DNA of 64,000 nt from the NCBI GenBank assembly GCA_963735955.1, contig CAVTND010000012.1:248001-312000 (forward strand). Reading direction: 5' to 3'. Shown piece by piece: positions 56,347-64,000 of the stretch. Numbering within the stretch: position 1 is the first letter of the stretch; every line of letters starts with the position of its first letter. The notes beneath the pieces were generated by a model. It was not told the origin of the DNA, did not search any database, and saw nothing but the letters and a program-made list of their open reading frames with translations. Source of the stretch: CAVTND01 sp963735955. Its GTDB lineage: Bacteria > Pseudomonadota > Gammaproteobacteria > Burkholderiales > Burkholderiaceae_F. The position numbers and the translations under genes are program-made.

Positions 56347-57420
56347 ATGCTGATCTTCCGCCAGCTATTCGACCCACAGTCCTCGACCTACTCATACCTG
56401 CTGGGCGAGCCGCGTTCGCGCGAGGCAGTGCTGATCGATCCCGTGTTCGAGCATGCACGCCGAGACGCTGCTTTGGTGCGGGAGCTCGATCTCAAGTTGA
56501 AGGCCACTCTTGAAACCCATGTGCACGCCGATCATGTGACTGGCGCCTGGCTGCTCAAGCGACAGTTCGGAGCCGCCATCATGTTGGCCGCGGCCGGTGG
56601 TACCACGGGCGCCGATCGCGGCCTGGTGCACGGCGATCGTGTGCACTTCGGCGACCGGCACCTCGAGGTGCGCGCCACGCCCGGCCACACCGCGGGCTGC
56701 CTCACCTTTGTGTTGGACGACGCCAGCATGGCGTTTACCGGCGATTGTCTGCTGATCCGCGGCAGTGGTCGCACCGACTTTCAGCAAGGAGATGCGCACA
56801 CCATGTTTCATTCGGCGCGGGAGCGGATCCTGACGCTGCCGCCGCACTGTCTGCTTTACCCGGCACACGACTATCGCGGGGTGATGGCGACGACCGTGGC
56901 CGAGGAGCGGAGATTCAATCCACGGCTCGGCGACGCCGTCGGCGAGTTCGATTTCGTCGGCTACATGGACAACCTTGGGCTGCCGCATCCCAAACTGATC
57001 GACATCGCGGTGCCGGCGAACCTGCGTTGCGGCCGCCCCGAGTCGGACGGAGAACTTCCAGCCGAGCCGACCTGGGCGCCGCTCACGTACACCTTTGCCG
57101 GCTTCTGGGAAATCCAGCCACAGGCACTCGAAGAATGCGCTGCCAGCCTGCAGCTCGTCGACGTCCGCGAGAAAGACGAATTCGACGGGCCACTCGGCCG
57201 CATTCGTGGTGCAAAGCCGATCCCTCTGTCGGAGTTGGCCGTCCGCAACGCGGAGCTGACGCGTGAGCGTCCGGTGGTGGCTGTATGCCGCGTCGGCGCC
57301 CGTTCGGCGCAGGCCGTTGTACTGCTGCAAAGGGCCGGCTTCAGCGACGTCGCCAATCTAGCGGGCGGAATGGTGCGCTGGCGCGCCGAAGGACATCCAG
57401 TCCAGGACGTTCGGGCCTAG
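56347..57420 (+). CDS. MBL-fold / rhodanese fusion, persulfide dioxygenase-like (Blh type)
   Basis: 357 residues. N-terminal metallo-beta-lactamase domain with THVHADHVTG (His58, His60, Asp62, His63), RATPGHTAGCLTFVL, FTGDCLLIRGSGRTDFQQGD and YPAHDYRGV: the ETHE1-type persulfide dioxygenase pattern. C-terminal rhodanese domain (about 255-355): LQLVDVREKDEFDGPLGRI and the active-site Cys in VAVCRVGARSAQAV. Blh-type proteins oxidise sulfide-derived persulfide and are linked to YeeE/YedE halves, as here. Confidence 0.93.
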   Translation: MLIFRQLFDPQSSTYSYLLGEPRSREAVLIDPVFEHARRDAALVRELDLKLKATLETHVHADHVTGAWLLKRQFGAAIMLAAAGGTTGADRGLVHGDRVHFGDRHLEVRATPGHTAGCLTFVLDDASMAFTGDCLLIRGSGRTDFQQGDAHTMFHSARERILTLPPHCLLYPAHDYRGVMATTVAEERRFNPRLGDAVGEFDFVGYMDNLGLPHPKLIDIAVPANLRCGRPESDGELPAEPTWAPLTYTFAGFWEIQPQALEECAASLQLVDVREKDEFDGPLGRIRGAKPIPLSELAVRNAELTRERPVVAVCRVGARSAQAVVLLQRAGFSDVANLAGGMVRWRAEGHPVQDVRA

Positions 57421-57422
57421 GG

Positions 57423-57453
57423 CAAAAAAAAGCGCCCCGAGTGCGGGGCGCTT
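57423..57453 (-). terminator. Terminator serving the second PEP-CTERM gene
   Basis: Stem AAGCGCCCCG / CGGGGCGCTT with a short loop at 57430-57453. On the minus strand it is followed by a T run (the A run at 57424-57430), so it is a strong terminator for the leftward PEP-CTERM gene and may also stop the rightward MBL-rhodanese gene. A second hairpin, CCGATAC / GTATCGG, lies at about 57457-57479. Confidence 0.82.
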
Positions 57454-57514
57454 AGTCCGATACGAACTTTTTGTATCGGCCTGCGTGTGATTAGGTCGAT
57501 GACCGCCTAAGTGC

Positions 57515-58342
57515 TTATCGACGTGCGCGCCGACGCAGTCCCAGCCCGATAAGGGCCGCGGCCATCAGGGCCAGTGACGAGGGCTCCGGCACTTTGACGC
57601 CGCCACCTTCGCTGGTCAGTCCGCCAACCGCATCGATCTCGTTGTCGCCGTCACGCAGCACGGCGCCCGGGCCGCCGTGCGTGACCGACGCGTAGCGGAA
57701 CGTCGCTCCGCCAGCCAATTGATACACGGCGACGAAGCCGTCCGCGATGTTCGGGTCGGGCGACCAGCCGGCACCGTAGACATGAACAAGAGACGCCTGG
57801 GTCCAGCCGCCATCGGCGGCATTCGGGTCGTTGGACAACCATGCGGTGTTTTCGAGCACTTCGCCGGGCACAGGGCCATGGTCCACGAACACGAACACGG
57901 CCAACTGGTTGGCCTGACCGCCGAGGTCCCAGACTATGCCCGCGGACGGGCGGCCACCGGCTACACCGCCTCCGAAATCGATGGTATTGCCCACGTCCTG
58001 CACCCAACTGAAGTCGAGAGCGTTGGCGGAGCCCGGAACCGAGCCCCCGAGGCCGTAGGCGCCGAGCACAGCCGGGTTGGTAGCGAAGCCCACCCCATCC
58101 GCGCCCTTCATATACGACCCGAGGCCGAAATTGGCCGGATTCGTCCATATTCCGTTCTCAATGCAGGTGGTGGCTGGGTTGATGCCGAGGTCGATGAAGG
58201 TCTGAACGGTCGCGCCGAAGACGGCATTTCCGACCTGGTCCGTGGCAGTGGTGAGGCACGGATCCGCCATGGCGTTGGTGGATGCCAGCAGAGCAACAGA
58301 CACAGCAGACGAGAAGGCGATACGCTTGAATTTGGCAATCAT
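57515..58342 (-). CDS. PEP-CTERM sorting-domain exported protein
   Basis: 275 residues. The signal peptide (AFSSAVSVALLASTNAMA) is followed by an extracellular domain with Gly and aromatic strands (FSWVQDVGNTIDFGGGVAGG, QLAVFVFVDHGPVPGEVLEN, WLSNDPNAADGGWTQASLVH). The C-terminal tail VPEPSSLALMAAALIGLGL plus RRRARR is the exosortase signal. Not similar to the first PEP-CTERM protein outside the tail. A sigma-54 promoter lies about 90 bases upstream. Confidence 0.92.
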   Translation of the reverse strand: MIAKFKRIAFSSAVSVALLASTNAMADPCLTTATDQVGNAVFGATVQTFIDLGINPATTCIENGIWTNPANFGLGSYMKGADGVGFATNPAVLGAYGLGGSVPGSANALDFSWVQDVGNTIDFGGGVAGGRPSAGIVWDLGGQANQLAVFVFVDHGPVPGEVLENTAWLSNDPNAADGGWTQASLVHVYGAGWSPDPNIADGFVAVYQLAGGATFRYASVTHGGPGAVLRDGDNEIDAVGGLTSEGGGVKVPEPSSLALMAAALIGLGLRRRARR

Positions 58343-58431
58343 TCCCCACTCCTATGTTCAGAACCAACCTGCCGAGAACTGCTGTCCGATGACTCAAGTC
58401 GATCCGACCCCGGCGCTCCATCCAAGTGAAA

Positions 58432-58445
58432 GCATTAATCGTGCC
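58432..58445 (-). promoter_or_regulatory. Sigma-54 promoter for the second PEP-CTERM gene
   Basis: Read on the minus strand, GGGCACGATTAATGCT fits TGGCAC-N5-TTGC: GG at 58445-58444 and GC at 58433-58432 with exactly 10 bases between. The predicted transcript begins near 58420, giving a leader of about 78 bases. Confidence 0.75.
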
Positions 58446-58554
58446 CCGAACCGTAAACGATTGAATTTGTTAAATTTTGGCCTTCACGGCCACGTGGACG
58501 AAGCCATGATGTGGAAAGAATTCCGACATGGGGAATTCCACCCATGAAAGCCAG

Positions 58555-58779
58555 TCACACGAGCAGCAGTTTGGCTGCGAGCAGCGCAGTCGCACCTGCC
58601 AGCAGCAACCAGAAGACCGTACGCGCGCCGCCCACGTTGTCCGACTCCATCTCCCGCTCTGCTGCTGGTCTGGAAGTGATGTACACGCGTTGAGGTGCCC
58701 GCTCCGCGTGAAACGCGAGCATTGCCCACTCCTGCATTGACACCTCGGACACCACCACCCCCGCCTGATCTTCCGTCAT
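58555..58779 (-). CDS. Small membrane protein
   Basis: 74 residues, MTEDQAGVVVSEVSMQEWAM, with one C-terminal membrane helix (TVFWLLLAGATALLAAKLLL), so tail-anchored. A GGAGCAGG site precedes the ATG. No family recognised. It lies about 35 bases after the next small membrane gene on the same strand. Confidence 0.55.
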   Translation of the reverse strand: MTEDQAGVVVSEVSMQEWAMLAFHAERAPQRVYITSRPAAEREMESDNVGGARTVFWLLLAGATALLAAKLLLV

Positions 58780-58813
58780 TGCCTGCTCCGTATTGAATTG
58801 TGGTTGGGATCAA

Positions 58814-59116
58814 CTATTGCCGTGCCAGGTCGGACGAACCCGGACGCTGGGCCAGAACGCCGCGCACGCACTGGCTGCGTGCCTCGCCCGGCTGTTGTTC
58901 GGCGCAGACCTCGCTGGCAAGCGCGACTTCGTTGGACGGTAAGACGATGTGAGCGTGCACTGACCAAACGATGGGTCCGAGCAGGACAGCAACTATTCCG
59001 ACCGCCAGCAGGAGGCGGATCGCACTGGCAAGCCTGACTCGTACGCCGATCGGATGGGGTTGGAAGGTCATTGAATCTTCGCCGTAGGTTGGCAACTGCA
59101 TTGGTGTCGATTTCAT
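58814..59116 (-). CDS. Small membrane protein
   Basis: 100 residues, MKSTPMQLPTYGEDSMTFQP, with one membrane helix (IRLLLAVGIVAVLLGPIVWS) and a periplasmic tail containing two Cys (SEVCAEQQPGEARSQCVRG) that could form a disulfide. GAGGAA precedes the ATG. Divergent from the large regulator gene; unknown function. Confidence 0.6.
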   Translation of the reverse strand: MKSTPMQLPTYGEDSMTFQPHPIGVRVRLASAIRLLLAVGIVAVLLGPIVWSVHAHIVLPSNEVALASEVCAEQQPGEARSQCVRGVLAQRPGSSDLARQ

Positions 59117-59208
59117 GGTGCATTCCTCTTGTGCTGAAGGCTGCGATCGGGAACGTTTGGCACAGACGCATCGTCGGGCTGAAGCACCATTCAGGTCGTT
59201 GGGGACGG

Positions 59209-59225
59209 CCTTAAACGTCCTTAAA
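59209..59225. promoter_or_regulatory. Direct repeat upstream of the winged-helix regulator
   Basis: CCTTAAA at 59209-59215 and again at 59219-59225, one helical turn apart, in the space between the regulator gene and the divergent small membrane genes. Tandem half-sites about 10 bases apart are the usual operator form for OmpR-type winged helices, so it may be the regulator's own binding site. Confidence 0.4.
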
Positions 59226-59335
59226 TCAACAGCATCCCAGTAAGCTCGCGCCGGGAAACGACAACTGAGCTAGCCAGCAAAGGGATCCCCGCTGTCCCGA
59301 CTGCTTTCGAGCGGTAGGGGCCAGCCCGGGCAAGC

Positions 59336-61867
59336 ATGAGAACCAGCGACGCTGCAGAACTGCGTTTCAGCCGATTTCGGCTGCGGCCGGCCACGCGCCT
59401 GCTCCTCGACGGCGCCGCGCCGGTCAAGCTGGGAGGGCGGGCGTTCGACGTACTGCTGGCCCTGGTAGAGCGGCGCGAGCGCGCTGTGTCCAAGCGCGAG
59501 CTGCTCGAGCTTGTGTGGCCCAATCTCGTGGTCGAAGAGAACAATCTGCAGGTCCAGGTTGTAGCCCTGCGAAAGCTGCTCGGCCCGGCTGCGATCACCA
59601 CGATCCCGGGGCGCGGCTATCAGTTCACGGCCGCGCTTGAAGGCGCCGCGGTGGTCGACGCCGCCCCTCCTTCTCGAGCCCCTGCGAAGTTGGATCACGC
59701 CCCAACCAACCTGCCCGATGAACTGCCGCCGCTCTACGGCCGCGATGAAGAGCTCGCAGCCTTGGTCGAGATGATTCAGCGCCATCCCTTGGTCAGCGTG
59801 GTGGGCCCCGGGGGCATCGGTAAGACCCGGCTGGCGCAGGCCGCGGCGTATGGCGTGCGCGACGCATATCGCGACGGAGTCTGGGTGGCGGAGCTCGCGC
59901 CGGTGGCCGACCCGGCACTGGCTATCAGCACCGTGGCTCGCGCGCTCGATTTGCAACTCGGTGCGGAAACGCAAGCGAGCGGCTTGGCCGAGTTGGTGCG
60001 GACCCGCGAAATGCTGCTTGTGCTCGACAACTGCGAACACCTGCTCGACACGGTTGCCGAACTGGCCGCTGCCCTGCGTCGGACAGCCCCTTTGGTGCGA
60101 ATTCTGGCCACCAGCCAGGAGCCACTGAAGCTTGCCGACGAACAGGTGTATCGATTGGGCACGCTCGCCTTGCCTGACGGCACTTCGGCCGACGCGGCGT
60201 GCAATGTCGGTGCGGTGGCCCTGTTCAATGCCCGGGCACGAGCCGCCGATCCGCAGTTTTCGCTCAGTGCCGCCAATCTGGACGCCGTCATCGAGATCTG
60301 CCGCCGACTGGACGGGATTGCGCTGGCGATCGAACTGGCAGCAGCGCGCGTTCCCTTGCTGGGTGTCGACGGCCTGCGTGCACGCCTCGATGACCGCTTC
60401 CGCGTGTTGACAGCCGGTGCCCGCTTCGCACTTCGACGCCACCAGACTCTGCGTGCCGCGCTTGAGTGGAGCCACGCGTTGTTGACGACCGACGAGCAGG
60501 CCGTTTTCAGGCGTCTGGGGGTCTTTGCCGGAAGCTTTGGGCTGGAGAGCGCGCAACGGGTGGCGGCGACCGAGGCCATCGATGAATGGTCGGTGCTCGA
60601 AGTCCTCGGCGCACTGGTCGACAAGTCGCTGGTCGTTGCCGAGGCAGGAATCGAACCGCGCTACCGACTGCTGGAGAGCGGACGGGCCTACGCGCTTGAG
60701 CAACTGGCGGCGTCGGGCGAAACCGAAATTGTGTTGCGACAGCACGCGCAGGCACTTCTGGCCGTGTTCGAGCGTTCGCGCGACGAGTACTGGACCTCGA
60801 CGACGAGCGCGCGCCTGCACCGCTATGCCCCGGATATCGACAATCTCCGTGCCGCCATGGACTGGGCTGCCGGCAAGGACGGAGACGGTGATCTCCTGGT
60901 GGCACTTGCGGGGGCCGCCAGCTGGCTCTGGCGCGATGTCGGCCTGCAGGCCGAAGGTCTGCGCCATTGCGAACGCGCGATTCGCCGGATCGTGCCATCG
61001 ACGCCACCCGCGCTCGAAGCGCGCCTGCATCTCGGATATCTGGAAGTGGGTCGCAATCGTTCGCTGGCGGCTGCGCCGGCCCTTGCGTCCGCCGCGCGTG
61101 CCGTCGACCTGTATCGCAGTATCGGCAACCGGACGGCTCTGTATGTAGCCTTGGCCGAATACGCTCGCTTTCGCGCCTCGTCGGGCGATGCGGTCGGCGC
61201 CGAGAAGCTGCTGGAAGAAGTGGCCGCCCTTTACGACCCGTCCTGGCCGCTTGGATTGAAACACCCGATGCTGACCGCGCGCGCCTTCGCATTTGCGGAG
61301 AGCCATCGTGTATCCGAGGCCCGCGCCGCGTGGGAAGAGCGCCTGCAGCTTGAACGCGCAACCGGCGACACGCAGTTCACGACCATTTCGCTGACCAATC
61401 TGATCGATGCCCTGTTTGCCGAGGGCAACGTCGCTGATGCCATCACGCGCGGGCGCGAACTGGTCGCGCTGATCCGCAACGAGCGCTACGCGAACTGGGA
61501 GAGCTTCGCGCTCGCAAACCTCAGCGCGGCGCTGACGGTGGCCGATCGCCTGGACGAAGCCCTGCAGCTCGCGCAGGAAGCGGCTCCGATGCTGCTCCAG
61601 CAGGGCTCGATCTGGAGCTTTCTCGATCACTTTGCACTGCTGACTTTCAAGCGCGGTCGTCACACCGATGCAGCCCGTGTGCTCGGATGCGCCGAGGCAC
61701 TGAATCACCAGTCCGGCTATGTGCGGGAACTCAACGAATTGCGGGCGCGTGACACGGTCCTGAAGCTGCTGCAGACGACATTGAAGCCCGCCGAACTGCA
61801 GCGCCTCCTCGACGAAGGCAGCGCGCTTACAGCGGAGGAAGCAGCGCGCATCGCGCTCGGCGAGTGA
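59336..61867 (+). CDS. Winged-helix transcriptional regulator with ATPase and TPR domains
   Basis: 843 residues. Residues ~8-100 form an OmpR/CadC-type winged helix (KLGGRAFDVLLALVERRERA, LLELVWPNLVVEENNLQVQV, TTIPGRGYQFTAALEG). Residues ~130-480 form an AAA/NB-ARC-like ATPase: Walker A GPGGIGKT (157-164), Walker B MLLVLDNCEHLLDTVAELA and a sensor-like RILATSQEPLKLADEQVYRL. The C-terminal third is helical, TPR-like (LHLGYLEVGRNRSLAAAPAL). This is the domain order of AfsR/MalT-like STAND regulators. The inducer and targets are unknown. Confidence 0.9.
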   Translation: MRTSDAAELRFSRFRLRPATRLLLDGAAPVKLGGRAFDVLLALVERRERAVSKRELLELVWPNLVVEENNLQVQVVALRKLLGPAAITTIPGRGYQFTAALEGAAVVDAAPPSRAPAKLDHAPTNLPDELPPLYGRDEELAALVEMIQRHPLVSVVGPGGIGKTRLAQAAAYGVRDAYRDGVWVAELAPVADPALAISTVARALDLQLGAETQASGLAELVRTREMLLVLDNCEHLLDTVAELAAALRRTAPLVRILATSQEPLKLADEQVYRLGTLALPDGTSADAACNVGAVALFNARARAADPQFSLSAANLDAVIEICRRLDGIALAIELAAARVPLLGVDGLRARLDDRFRVLTAGARFALRRHQTLRAALEWSHALLTTDEQAVFRRLGVFAGSFGLESAQRVAATEAIDEWSVLEVLGALVDKSLVVAEAGIEPRYRLLESGRAYALEQLAASGETEIVLRQHAQALLAVFERSRDEYWTSTTSARLHRYAPDIDNLRAAMDWAAGKDGDGDLLVALAGAASWLWRDVGLQAEGLRHCERAIRRIVPSTPPALEARLHLGYLEVGRNRSLAAAPALASAARAVDLYRSIGNRTALYVALAEYARFRASSGDAVGAEKLLEEVAALYDPSWPLGLKHPMLTARAFAFAESHRVSEARAAWEERLQLERATGDTQFTTISLTNLIDALFAEGNVADAITRGRELVALIRNERYANWESFALANLSAALTVADRLDEALQLAQEAAPMLLQQGSIWSFLDHFALLTFKRGRHTDAARVLGCAEALNHQSGYVRELNELRARDTVLKLLQTTLKPAELQRLLDEGSALTAEEAARIALGE

Positions 61868-61947
61868 GTTGATTGTCCAGGCAGACCGCCAGGAGCATCG
61901 GCACTCCGCTGCGTGATACCTTCCGCGATCGCCTGGAGAACCATTGA

Positions 61948-63474
61948 ATGTCTGCACAGGACTACCTGCGTCGCATCCTGACGGCGCGCGTCTATGACGT
62001 CGCAATCGAGTCGCCGCTGGAAGAGGCGCCGCGCCTGTCCGAACGCATTCACAACCGCGTGTTGCTCAAGCGCGAGGACCTGCAGCCGGTCAAGAGCTTC
62101 AAGCTGCGCGGTGCATACAACAAGATGTCCCGTTTGCCGCGCGAGGAACTGAAGCGCGGAGTGATCGCAGCGTCGGCTGGCAATCACGCGCAGGGCGTGG
62201 CACTGGCGGCGCAGGCGCTGGGTTGCCGAGCCGTGATCGTGATGCCGGTGACTACTCCGCAGGTCAAGGTTGACGCCGTGCGCGTGCGTGGCGCCGAAGT
62301 AATACTGCACGGCGATTCGTATTCCGATGCCTACGCGCACGCGCTCGAGCTGCAGGCCAGGAAGAAGCTCAGCTTCGTGCATCCGTTCGACGACCCGGAC
62401 GTGATCGCGGGCCAGGGCACGATCGCGATGGAAATCCTGCGCCAGCACCATCCGGTTGACCACGGCCCGATTCATGCGGTGTTTGTCGCGGTCGGCGGCG
62501 GCGGCTTGATCGCCGGCGTGGCGGCCTACATCAAGGCGCTTGAGCCGTCGATCAAGGTGATCGGTGTGCAGACCGTGGACTCGGACGCCATGGCGCGTTC
62601 GCTCGAAGCCGGCCGCCGCGTGCAGTTGCATGACGTCGGGCTCTTTTCCGACGGCACCGCGGTGCGCATGGTCGGTGAGGAGACCTTTCGGCTCGCGCGC
62701 CAGTTTGTCGACGAGATCGTGCGGGTCGACACGGATGCGATCTGCGCGGCGATCAAGGACGTGTTCGCCGATACGCGGTCGATCCTCGAGCCGGCCGGAG
62801 CGCTGGCGATTGCCGGCATGAAGGCCTATGCGGCGCGCGAAAAGCTGAAGGGCGCAACTCTGGTGGCCATAGCCTGCGGCGCCAACATGAATTTCGACCG
62901 CCTGCGCTTCGTGGCCGAGCGCACCGAAGTCGGCGAAGCGCGCGAAGCACTGTTCGCCGTGACGATTCCCGAGGAGCGCGGCAGCTTCAAGCGATTCTGC
63001 GAGCTGGTCGGAGCGCGCAACGTGACCGAGTTCAACTACCGGATTTCCGATCCGACCCAGGCGCACGTGTTCGTCGGCATCAGTACCGCGAGTGCCGGTG
63101 ACAACGTCAAGCTGGCGTCGCTGTTCAAGAAGCACGGCTACGCAACCGTGGACCTGACGCACGATGAACTCGCCGCCGAGCATGTGCGCTACATGGTCGG
63201 CGGCCAGAGCGCGCTTGCGGCCGGCGAGGTGATCTATCGCTTTGAGTTTCCCGAACGTCCGGGCGCCCTGATGAAGTTTTTGACCAGCATGGCGCCAAGT
63301 TGGAACATTTCGATGTTCCACTATCGAAACCAGGGCGCCGATTACTCGCGCGTGCTGGTGGGTCTCCAGGTACCCAAGGGCGAGCGCACTGCGTTCAAGG
63401 AGTTTCTCGCTACTCTCGGCTACCGTCACTGGGAGGAAACCAGCAATCCGGCCTACCGCTTGTTCCTCGGCTAG
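61948..63474 (+). CDS. ilvA: Threonine ammonia-lyase, biosynthetic
   Basis: 508 residues with a CTGGAGAA site. Fold-type II PLP enzyme: PLP Lys in QPVKSFKLRGAYNKM (Lys52), AASAGNHAQGVALAAQALGC, VAVGGGGLIAGVAAY and CGANMNFDRLRFVAER. Two C-terminal ACT-like regulatory domains (about 325-508; VTIPEERGSFKRFCELVG, FEFPERPGALMKFLTSMAPS) bind isoleucine or valine. First step of isoleucine synthesis. The two-ACT length marks the feedback-regulated biosynthetic type. Confidence 0.96.
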   Translation: MSAQDYLRRILTARVYDVAIESPLEEAPRLSERIHNRVLLKREDLQPVKSFKLRGAYNKMSRLPREELKRGVIAASAGNHAQGVALAAQALGCRAVIVMPVTTPQVKVDAVRVRGAEVILHGDSYSDAYAHALELQARKKLSFVHPFDDPDVIAGQGTIAMEILRQHHPVDHGPIHAVFVAVGGGGLIAGVAAYIKALEPSIKVIGVQTVDSDAMARSLEAGRRVQLHDVGLFSDGTAVRMVGEETFRLARQFVDEIVRVDTDAICAAIKDVFADTRSILEPAGALAIAGMKAYAAREKLKGATLVAIACGANMNFDRLRFVAERTEVGEAREALFAVTIPEERGSFKRFCELVGARNVTEFNYRISDPTQAHVFVGISTASAGDNVKLASLFKKHGYATVDLTHDELAAEHVRYMVGGQSALAAGEVIYRFEFPERPGALMKFLTSMAPSWNISMFHYRNQGADYSRVLVGLQVPKGERTAFKEFLATLGYRHWEETSNPAYRLFLG

Positions 63475-63540
63475 TCGCCGGACTTGATATTGCTGCCGCC
63501 GCCCAGAAATGTCGCGCTGAAACGAACCCGAAGAGGCGCC

Positions 63541-63987
63541 ATGGCCACCATCACCTCGCCGTTTACGGTTAGCAGTGCAAACGACCGTAAGCGTCGCGCG
63601 CGCGAGCAGCTCACATTGATCGCTCGATTGATGGATTCAGCGATCGAGGTTCCACTACTGCGTACGCGAGTCGGTCTGGACGCGCTGCTCGGTGTCGTGC
63701 CGGTCGCCGGCGATCTGCTCTCGGCCGCGATTGGCTTGATCATGGTCATGCATGCGCGCGAACTCGGCGCCTCCCGCTGGCTCCAGGCAAAGATGGTCCG
63801 CAACCTCCTGCTCGACGCCGCCATCGGCGTGGTTCCGCTGGCGGGAGATTTCGCTGATATCTACTTCCGCGCCCATCTGCGCAACCTGCGTCTGCTGCAG
63901 AAGGAACTGGGCGAACCGTTTCTGGACGGTGATGTCGTGCGCACGTCCGGTCAGCATCGCAGCTTGCGGACGCGGTCAAGCAAGTGA
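63541..63987 (+). CDS. DUF4112 membrane protein
   Basis: 148 residues from the ATG at 63541. The DUF4112 pattern is present: LMDSAIEVPLLRTRVGLDAL, LGVVPVAGDLLSAAIGLIMV and DAAIGVVPLAGDFADIYFRA. Two membrane regions are predicted. Role unknown. It follows ilvA after 66 bases. Confidence 0.88.
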   Translation: MATITSPFTVSSANDRKRRAREQLTLIARLMDSAIEVPLLRTRVGLDALLGVVPVAGDLLSAAIGLIMVMHARELGASRWLQAKMVRNLLLDAAIGVVPLAGDFADIYFRAHLRNLRLLQKELGEPFLDGDVVRTSGQHRSLRTRSSK

Positions 63988-64000
63988 TCGTCCAATCCGA

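Noticed and set aside
59158..59172. TGGCAC resembling a third sigma-54 -24 element
   Set aside because: The bases 10 positions downstream are TC, not GC, so the -12 element is absent.
59270..62005. 911-codon open frame on the minus strand
   Set aside because: It is antisense to the winged-helix/ATPase regulator, whose motifs are clear; its composition is that of a high-GC shadow frame.
61717..63429. 570-codon open frame on the minus strand
   Set aside because: Antisense to ilvA, which is intact and well conserved; no recognisable domain.
1..64000. tRNA, rRNA, insertion sequences, integrases, CRISPR arrays, known riboswitches
   Set aside because: None could be recognised by eye on either strand.

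Overview
The window looks like a betaproteobacterial chromosome, probably Burkholderiales or a close relative. It is GC-rich and carries gene orders typical of that group: gatCAB divergent from mreBCD, mrdA-rodA-rlpA, dacA-aminotransferase-DUF493-lipB-lipA, birA-coaX-SPOR, rsmI-lpoA-yraN-BON lipoprotein, lemA with an M48 protease, and a DUF3683 FAD/Fe-S oxidoreductase beside srkA. Two PEP-CTERM proteins imply an exosortase elsewhere in the genome. I saw no tRNA, rRNA, insertion sequence, integrase or CRISPR array. Many conserved housekeeping genes (xthA, ampG, pyrE, gatA, gatB, mreC, lipA, dacA, the FAD oxidoreductase) are broken by single-base frameshifts while every motif survives in a neighbouring frame. 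This points to indel errors in the assembly, clustered at about 1-15.5 kb, 19-23 kb, 39-42 kb, 46 kb and 50-53.7 kb.

Layout. 0-9.3 kb: cupin fragment, PQQ dehydrogenase, AmpG permease, exonuclease III, pyrE, two secreted proteins and a DUF4382 lipoprotein with a tandem duplication. 9.3-13.6 kb: gatCAB, with a TPR-like gene between gatA and gatB. 13.8-16.5 kb: mreBCD. 16.6-24.8 kb: an accessory cassette on the minus strand encoding a TIR protein, a metacaspase-like protease and a very large alpha/beta-hydrolase plus CHAT-protease polypeptide. 25.3-29.3 kb: mrdA, rodA, rlpA, the rest of the cell-elongation locus that the cassette splits. 29.4-38.9 kb: PEP-CTERM protein, rsmI, lpoA-like, yraN, BON lipoprotein, lemA, M48 protease, unknown genes. 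38.9-43.0 kb: lipoate and peptidoglycan operon. 43.1-50 kb: small metabolic genes, birA-coaX, HIT, nicotinamidase. 50-55.2 kb: FAD/Fe-S oxidoreductase and srkA. 55.4-57.4 kb: YeeE/YedE sulfur transporter halves with an MBL-rhodanese enzyme. 57.5-64 kb: second PEP-CTERM protein, small membrane proteins, a winged-helix/ATPase/TPR regulator, ilvA and a DUF4112 protein.

The most interesting region is the TIR, caspase and hydrolase-CHAT cassette. Three kinds of effector associated with cell death or immunity (TIR, C14 caspase, CHAT caspase-like) and lipase-like domains sit in one co-oriented gene set inside an otherwise conserved cell-shape operon. I read it as a candidate conflict or programmed-death system. 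A second notable signal is that both PEP-CTERM genes have well-formed sigma-54 (GG-N10-GC) promoters just upstream.
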